Assembly (NCBI GenBank): GCA_036346205.1
Contig: JARFJB010000931.1
Location: forward strand, 492,501 to 556,500
Origin: Vesta saturnalis
Lineage: Eukaryota > Arthropoda > Insecta > Coleoptera > Lampyridae
Length of the DNA: 64,000 nucleotides
Direction: 5' to 3'
Below are positions 57,195 through 64,000 of this stretch, piece by piece; the stretch's first letter is position 1, and the number at the start of each line of letters is the position of its first letter. The notes under the pieces are model-generated. The model ran no database searches and was not told the origin of the DNA. It saw only the letters and a program-made list of their open reading frames with translations. Position numbers and translations under genes: made by a program.

Positions 57195-57790
57195 TATATT
57201 GCTTCAGAATTTTTGTATCGCCTATATCAAGAATATATTCTTCTCTACTGATGGTTATATAAACTCCTACAAACAAATTCAGAAGATTCACCGAAATCAT
57301 GTGTATTTGCTCTAAGAGCACTTGGGGGTAGTAATACTGCAGCTCCATCAGCTGCACATTCAGCTGATATCAATTTGACTTAACTTATTTCCAGTGAGGT
57401 ATATGTAACAGGTTCATTTCACCTGACGTTCACTCAATCAATTAGGCTGTTAACTAATTATATAGTATCAAACTACTTCCGTTAAGGCCGTTGGCCACTT
57501 TCATCATAGGTAAACCATTGTTCATTATGGTTCTGGTAACAGTAAATAGCAAAATCGGTTTCCTTAACCGTACCTAAATAAGTACTTAAAGTGAAAATAA
57601 ACGTTTGAACAGTTTTTTGTAGTTTTTTCAAACATCGATTTATTAAACTTTGTAAATACACTATCTATTACATTTATAGGGAGATACTACCGCAATAACC
57701 GTGAATATCTTGTGACTTGCATAATCTTGCCTATAGCGTATTACCCTATATTCATAATTTCATTCCGAAGTTTGTGTAAATACACGTACA
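57195..57790 (+). repeat. Unidentified ~1-kb repeat, copy 3, right part
   Basis: It resumes with ATATTGCTTCAG and CTACTGATGGTTATATAAAC. Blocks matching copy 1 around ACCGTACCTAAATAAGTACT and TATCTTGTGACTTGCATAA follow, to the same end. Confidence 0.7.
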
Positions 57791-60550
57791 CATTTGTCGT
57801 AACCCAGATGTACCCTATCATGAAACGTGTAATTTGTACTTGTTCGCACTAATGCAAATTCAAGAGCCAAAAAACAATAGCTAAAGGATGCACCTTAATT
57901 TGACTGATAAGATGCTACTATTAATTGCTTAAATTGATGTCACTGGGAATAATTCTACACCGGCTAATGTTAGGCTTACTCCAATTAATAGCTTAAATCT
58001 CCCTTACTGGCCGTGATTAAATAATCAGAGTTGATTTACAAATCTGATCTAGAACTCGCAAAATTCTAACCTGATTAAGATAAAAACAGTGATCGTCTAG
58101 GGGGCAAATAACCTACGTTGTGTAATGTGCAGGAGATAGGGGCGAATAAGGTTAATTTGTTGCATAAGGTGGCAAGGTAATTAAATGAAACAAAACTACA
58201 ATTGAGATAAACGAGTTGCGCTACCTGGTGATTCGCTCGTCATCCTATTTACATCGGGAGAAAAATAATCACCAAGAAAACTCCCTTTATTCCAATAATA
58301 ATCACACAAAGAAAAAAACAAAAAAAGATAACACAAGTGAATCGCAATCAAAGGGTTAAATAGGTATCAACACTACTCTATCGGTATTAAAGGCGTACAA
58401 AATCTATCACATTGCCTAAAACGACGTTTAGTCACAAATAAACATAAAATCAGGTCTATAAATGGTATTCAAATTAAAGCAAAAATAAACAAGTAATAAA
58501 TAACAAACAGGGGAGCCCTTTTGGAACCAATTCCTGTCTGCTTTTAGTTAAATAATTACATATAAAGCATTATACAGGGTGTGGGACAACCGGACATAAA
58601 CAGAACACAAAAAAAAAACAAAGGACATCATTAAATCAAGTTAAAAAGGCGTACCTTACAAAATTTAAATATCACCAAAATAAAATGTAAGGCAATTTCA
58701 CTAACTACACATAAAGGCAATAAATATAAACAGTGTGATCGTATCCACAATAAGATCGTTAATCAATCTAAAAAAAAAAGAAAAGGAAAAGTATAATCCC
58801 GATCATGTGGCCCTTTTGTTTAACCAATCAGGGCGGTTATTAACAACAAAATACATTAAGCACTCTAGTAATACATATTACAAATTCAACCTACATAAAA
58901 AAAATAACAACAGAAAATTAAACAGGTTACAGATTATTTAAGTAGACACAAATGAAAAAGGGCAAGTACGTTACACATACAAATTTGTGGATACGAGCAC
59001 AACAAATGATACACATGTACAGTAACAATGAATGATACAATGGATTACACAGAAAAAAAACCATTCGAGGCCAACACATTAGATACGCAGTGAGACAAGG
59101 TATAACATCAGACATAAAGTCCTGCAACACCGATTCACCAACATGATTAGTACGTATTATTACAAATGCAAGATAATAACGCTCTCAATTCTTCTTAGGC
59201 ATAAAACAAAACACAAAATATAGACATATAGGCATATAACGGTAACAAGAGGGACATTTGGATAAATATATAAATAATTAGATCATTAGAGTCAGCTTCT
59301 GACTTTATACCTATGATCGTTTATGGTTTTTTTATTATAAATACAGGTTGGAATTATCAATACACAAAATAGAACACATAAAGAGAGAAAAGAGAGCGTG
59401 CTTCGCTATGCTTGCGTAATTTCAATGAACACAACAGTTTTGCAGGTCCGGGTTTCAGTTTCGCTTGAACAATTTAAATGAGTAGGTAGAATGACCTTTT
59501 CTGTGTAATTTCACAAACCGTAAAATCTTTTCTTTTACTTACATTATCAATGTAGGTTATCCTTTTAAGCTTTCACCAGCACAAATGTTTAAAAACTCAG
59601 ATTTATCGATTAACACAAAACAACGAAAAGAAGATCTAATTAAACAAACACCGAATCGATGTTAAATCTTACTCCCGCACGCTTTGAAAGTTCTAATCAA
59701 ACTCCCCTTTCTGAGCACAACAAACCGTTTTATTCCTCACCCCCTATTTTCTATATCAACTAACAAAAGCAATAAAACTATTTCGTGTGAACGCTTTTGA
59801 CTTTAATTATACAAAGAAACATTATTTCTAATTAACATGTGCAATCAACCGTAGAAATCCTGTATTTCAAATATCGCATTTCAATACCTGAACAACTTAT
59901 GCTTTGACCGCGGAGTAATTTTTTGTATAATACTGACATTTTTATTTTCAAAACGCTTTTATAGACATATTTACCAATTTGTCTTGCCCTTTTCGATAAA
60001 TGCAGTTGAGTCTGCACCTTGAAAACATCTGTTTGCTGGCCCCCTTAGTTGAAATCCTACCCAATATGTCTTACAAAAAGAAATACAAACCATTCTCACA
60101 TAACAATTATTATATAGTAAATTTTAATAATTATCTTTTGCTATCGCGACAACAATTTTAATCGGACTATTTTCAATGTATTCATGGAATTTTCGTAGTG
60201 TGCTACCTACAGAACGCCCCTTTGAAAGCTTCACGATGTTTGTTCGTGAACATTCGGAGAGTTTTCAACATCCTTCGTTTCGAATCGTGGTCTTCGTTAT
60301 CTTCCGCCACGAACTATTTTCCTTTGTACTAAAACATAGCGTAATTAGTAAACATATTAATTAAGCAATCGAAACGTCTATTAGACGACATGCTCAGTAA
60401 ACCATGAGAAAGCATGCTAGATGACTCATGCATAAATAATATCAGTAAAAAAAAACAATATGAAATAAAATAGAAAAAGAAAAATAATGGGTGTATACAA
60501 CCAGGTTTCCACTTATTTGTGGACGAGCAAGTGCCTAGGGCACAGCCGTC
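57791..60550. other. Non-coding stretch downstream of the Ty3/gypsy derivative
   Basis: An ACAGGGTGTGGGACAACCGGA motif at about 58574 resembles transposon ends but has no partner that I can see. If the gypsy derivative kept its 3' LTR, it should lie here. I could not match any segment to the opposite flank. Confidence 0.4.
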
Positions 60551-60557
60551 GATATTC

Positions 60558-61500
60558 CTAGGATTCGGGCCTATGATAAAACTTCAGGTTAGCAATATTA
60601 TAATTTCCCTTTATAGAGTCCATCCCTTCATCCAACAAACGGTACACGTTCGGGTAGGGTTTAGCTATAATACGAAAAGGTCCAGAATATAAGGGGAGAA
60701 ACTTGGATATTTGTTTCTTCGAGGCGTCCGAAATATTGCTTTCCTTAAGCAAAACGTAGTCGTCGATACACAGTCGGTCACCTTGGTGTTTGAAACCTCT
60801 GACGCGCTCTCTTACACTTCTGTCCAAGTTCTCTCTGACTTTATTCCAAATCACCGCCTGCGATTCAGTGGTGGAGATAGGCAACATTTTCCCCAGGCAA
60901 GTGGCGAAATGGTCCCTCGGGCGCGGCATATTTACAATGTCGAAAGGGGGTGGCCCGTGCTTAAATGGGGGATGATATTAAATAAACACTCTATATCTTT
61001 CACGTGATTAGCCCAACTAGCGTGTGCATTTTGACAATAGACCCTAAACAACCTGCTTAGTTCCCTCATAACCCGCTCCGCCGGATTAGATGGGGGATGT
61101 CGTAGGGAAGAAAAAGTAACACGAATACCATTGCTTTTAAGCGATTTTTGCCAGTATGCCGCAGTAAACTGGGTACCGTGGTCCGATAAAATAGTCTTAA
61201 TAGGAATATACCTGATGTAGTCTTGGAGTATGCACTTTACGGAGATCCTTGCAGTAGCCCTGCGTACTGGGTAGAGCCGTAAAAACATCTAAGCAACTTT
61301 TCCCCTTCCTTCTGGCAACGGTCCATAATAATCTACATACACCAAATCACCCGGAGCCGCGGCTGAAATTACCTGAATCGGCCCCGTTAACGTCCTATTA
61401 GGGGATTTAGTCTTCTGACACAAATCACAACTTTGGATGACCCTGAAAATGGTTGTTCGGAATTTACGAAAATAAAACCACCGGTTTAAGAGGGCCTACG
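60558..61500 (-). pseudogene. Ty3/gypsy integrase, broken
   Basis: The zinc-finger CxxC part (CDLCQKTKSPNRTL) lies at about 61430. The catalytic core shows the first Asp in VDYYGPLPEG (about 61330), the second in LSDHGTQFTAAYW (about 61180) and the Glu in NPAERVMRELSRL (about 61075). The chromatin-proximal C-terminal GPF region is FLPLYSGPFRIIAK (about 60680). A stop near 61288 and a frameshift near 60930 break it. The core triad itself is preserved. Confidence 0.85.
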
Positions 61501-61658
61501 CGTAGCACCGACTTAAAATTTAGGTTGGGAGTTTGAGAACTGCTAGAACTCTTACTATTTTTGAAACCTGGTTTTACAAATCTAATAAGCGGGCAGCCAG
61601 GCTTGGCGCTACCTTTAGTGGGAGTAAAATTTGGGGCGCTAAGAGAAACCCTCCCACT

Positions 61659-62795
61659 TTAGTTTGCCCAAGGGTCGTTTCCCGAAGAACGAGGAGGCGT
61701 CGCATCAGGGATCCAATATGGCGGGGGTACGTTGAACGGTGGCAACGATGCCGGTACTCCACTAGTAGTATTGACGGCCTGCACCCTCCCAACCTCATTT
61801 CTCGGTTTCCTTGCTTCAATAGCTGATAACCTTTCTAAAAAGGAAAGAGCGCCATTCAAACTCCGGTCTGAACAGACTCCCCATAATGATTGGGTGGCAG
61901 TAGGATATTGGCGCATAATTTCATACAGAATAACTTCCTCTGCGATGGGAGGGTCAAAAAGGCGATAGTCATTAATTTGTTTAAGAAAATATTCGGCGAG
62001 AGACAGTCTGCCGTCCGGGTGATAACGCATGTTGTATAGTTTATTGCGTTCAACAACCTGCTTTTCGGGAGACCAAAAATACGCCAAAAAGTTCTTCCTA
62101 AACGAACCGTAATCTCGGCAATCGACCTCGTTTATCAACGCCCAACTTTGTGCACCGGCTTCTAAACACGTTTGCACCGCTCGCAAGTAATCCTCACCCG
62201 ACAAGTGATAGGCTTCCGCAAACTGCTCAAATTTACGCAAGAAAAGCACGGGATGCACCGCATGGTTACCGCGAAAAATGGGCTTCTCCAATTTTAAAGG
62301 GGACCTAGTTTTGCTAGATAGCGCCAACAGGATATTGCGATATTTAGCACCTGAAAAGCTAACATTAGCGATTTGAGGCGATTGTTCATGATCAGGGAGT
62401 GTATTGCCATCTCCGTTCACTTTACGCGGGGTGGAAGTCATAAACCGTGCAGAGTTAATATTTCTAACACTAAGGGACTGACCTTCATAAAGATCCGATG
62501 ATGGTCCTCTGTGCGCGGATAGGCCCGAACCCTGTGCACCATTTGGACTGCCGGTTCCGGGTATCGCAACAAGCTTTTCGATGGTCCTTTGCATCATCGC
62601 GCTCTGTTCGAGGAGTGTTTCCGGCAATCTTCCCTGATTTCGTACAACCTCCTTGAGACCCTCCATTTCGGCGTCCTTCTGGCTGCCATCTCCGGATCCT
62701 GCCATCTGGTTATGTCCATCATGGGCATCTTGACGGGTGGCATCCATCTCCACTCCAAGATCTTCCGCTTGGTCCATAATTATTCTCATAAACAA
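61659..62795 (-). CDS. Ty3/gypsy gag polyprotein, open
   Basis: This is an uninterrupted frame of 378 codons. A second in-frame Met at residue 7 (62777) is an equally likely start. The N-terminal about 150 residues are polar and low-complexity. The Retrotrans_gag core spans roughly residues 175-310, with KPIFRGNHAVHPVLFLRKFE, FRKNFLAYFWSPEK and SLAEYFLKQINDYRLFDPPI. No CCHC zinc knuckle is seen; the C-terminus is Pro-rich (VPPPYWIPDATPP) and ends at GNDPWAN. In the parent element gag forms the particle. It is the only long intact retroelement ORF here besides the LINE RT frame. Confidence 0.82.
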   Translation of the reverse strand: MFMRIIMDQAEDLGVEMDATRQDAHDGHNQMAGSGDGSQKDAEMEGLKEVVRNQGRLPETLLEQSAMMQRTIEKLVAIPGTGSPNGAQGSGLSAHRGPSSDLYEGQSLSVRNINSARFMTSTPRKVNGDGNTLPDHEQSPQIANVSFSGAKYRNILLALSSKTRSPLKLEKPIFRGNHAVHPVLFLRKFEQFAEAYHLSGEDYLRAVQTCLEAGAQSWALINEVDCRDYGSFRKNFLAYFWSPEKQVVERNKLYNMRYHPDGRLSLAEYFLKQINDYRLFDPPIAEEVILYEIMRQYPTATQSLWGVCSDRSLNGALSFLERLSAIEARKPRNEVGRVQAVNTTSGVPASLPPFNVPPPYWIPDATPPRSSGNDPWAN

Positions 62796-62849
62796 CCAAA
62801 AATTAGTATTATCTTAGTTACAGGTACGCCCCTTTAAACCGTCCTTAAC

Positions 62850-63229
62850 AGTATTACCCTGAAAGCACAGAGTTGCCCCGCTGAGCAGAAAAAAAAAACA
62901 AACAGACAAAAAAAATTCTTGTGACTAACCCGTCGTTCGACAGGTATTACTGCTTATTAAAATAGTACCATTGCAAATTTGAGCAAAAAGGAGGCGATCA
63001 ACTACTAATAATTTATTGCTCAGTGACAACCCTACCAATTCCCTTAAATCAGAACTGTCGGTTCTATGTTTAATAATTCATACTTTTTATTGGGTCAAAA
63101 AAAAATTAAAAATGTAATAATAAATAAAATCTTCGAAGGTTGCTGACCTCTGAATGATCAAAACAAAAAAAACCATAGTTATCTGCCAATACAAATAATA
63201 GGCATGACACCACAACATCTTAAGCGACA
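62850..63229. other. Leader region upstream of gag
   Basis: Non-coding; may include 5' UTR or LTR of the gypsy derivative. No primer-binding site was assigned. Confidence 0.35.
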
Positions 63230-63880
63230 GGTACCTACAATTAGCAAAGTGGAAGGTAACACATTTCAGCCGTACATACAAATTGTATTTACATATTATA
63301 TATCAGCGATAGTATAGCTTGGCGTTCCTTGACACACAATAGGCGGCATAATGCACTTGTACCTATGAGGTCTTAGCGGTTCATCTTTCAGCAGTACATA
63401 AAAAATAGTATTTACATATTATATGTCAACGATAGTATAGCTTGGTGTTCCTTGACACACAATAGGCGGCATAATGCACTTGTACCTATGAGGTCTTAGC
63501 GGTTCACCTTTCATCAGTACAAAAAAAATAGTATTTACATATTATATATCAACGATAACATACTTTGGCGTCCCTTGACACACAATAGGCGGCGTTAGGC
63601 ACTTGTACCTATGAGGTCTTTGCGGTTCACCATAAATACTCATTCACCCTCCCCCAAAATGTGTTACATAACCACGAGCAGTAACGACAATTAGCAAACT
63701 GGAAGGTAACGCAGTTCGGCCTTACATACACATGGTTAGTATTTATATATTATATCCCAACGAGTACATACTTCGGCTCTCCTTGACACACAATAGGCGG
63801 TGTTAGGCACTTGTACCTATGAGGTCTTTGCGGATTACCATAAATAAACATTCACCCTTCCCAAAATACGTTACATAACC
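63230..63880. repeat. Tandem array, ~123-bp period, four units
   Basis: The marker CCTTGACACACAATAGGCGG starts at 63327, 63450, 63573 and 63781. The first three are spaced exactly 123 bp apart. The last gap is 208 bp because an 85-bp segment (with ATTAGCAAACTGGAAGGTAA) is included; a copy of that segment also precedes the first unit. Each unit also has CACTTGTACCTATGAGGTCT and TATTTACATATTATAT. Confidence 0.92.
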
Positions 63881-64000
63881 AGTATCGATTGTCAACAGCA
63901 AGACTTGACACCAATAATATGGTGGTGTAACACGCTAAAATTTAGTACTAAAGCCTATAGGACAATAGGACTGTCCTCAATCAAATATTGTGCTTTAATC

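Larger units (their letters stand above)
60558..62795 (-). mobile_element. Ty3/gypsy deletion derivative: gag joined to integrase
   Basis: On the minus strand an open gag (62795-61659) is followed after about 160 bp by the integrase zinc-finger region (about 61500 onward). Protease, RT and RNase H, normally about 2.5 kb, are absent. The junction is near 61495-61560. LTRs were not identified on either side. It is unrelated in position and frame quality to the older gypsy relic at 35195-36600. Confidence 0.8.

Noticed and set aside
63230..63880. CRISPR-like regular repeat array
   Set aside because: Units are long, contiguous 123-bp tandem repeats without unique spacers of constant size, and the DNA is eukaryotic.

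Overview
This window looks like intergenic or heterochromatic nuclear DNA from an insect. It is very AT-rich, every recognisable protein belongs to a eukaryotic mobile element, and I found no intact host protein-coding gene. The element mix is typical of arthropods: mariner-like transposases with the DUF4817-type N-terminus, Tc1, pogo/Tigger, piggyBac, Penelope-like elements with GIY-YIG, CR1/Jockey-type and RTE-type LINEs, and Ty3/gypsy. A beetle is plausible, but the order cannot be fixed from sequence alone. The only convincing cellular-type gene is a tRNA-shaped sequence that lies inside a transposon.

Layout. 1-8 kb: a THAP-domain pseudogene, a mariner-like element with about 0.6-kb terminal inverted repeats (2934-5457), a possible Helitron 3' end, and a second mariner-like transposase relic. 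8-18.7 kb: a three-level nest. A CR1/Jockey-type LINE on the minus strand is split by a piggyBac element with TTAA target duplication (10824-18498). The piggyBac is itself split just upstream of its transposase by two Penelope-like copies arranged head-to-head as an inverted repeat with about 2.6-kb arms (12664-18183). 21-34.9 kb: a third mariner-like element with long inverted repeats, a Tc1 relic, a broken copy of a multicopy insect transposon-like gene with a DNC-x3-NKN motif, a fourth mariner-like element, a 3.3-kb pogo-type element flanked by TA with an intronic tRNA-like gene, and a lone mariner-like N-terminal fragment.

35-48.4 kb: a heavily decayed Ty3/gypsy pol fragment, two inverted copies of a foldback MITE, and several LINE relics. 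One of these LINEs is split by a TGTAG...CTACA insertion that looks like a solo LTR. 48.4-57.8 kb: a CA-rich low-complexity tract, a long AT-rich stretch with perfect palindromes, and three direct copies of an unidentified ~1-kb repeat. The third copy is split by a 2.5-kb insertion carrying a fifth mariner-like transposase and (TA)n tracts. 57.8-64 kb: non-coding DNA, then a Ty3/gypsy deletion derivative that keeps an open gag and a broken integrase but has lost protease, RT and RNase H, then a ~123-bp tandem array.

The elements do not form a pathway. Their relation is one of insertion order, which can be read in several places because removing the inner element restores the outer reading frame.
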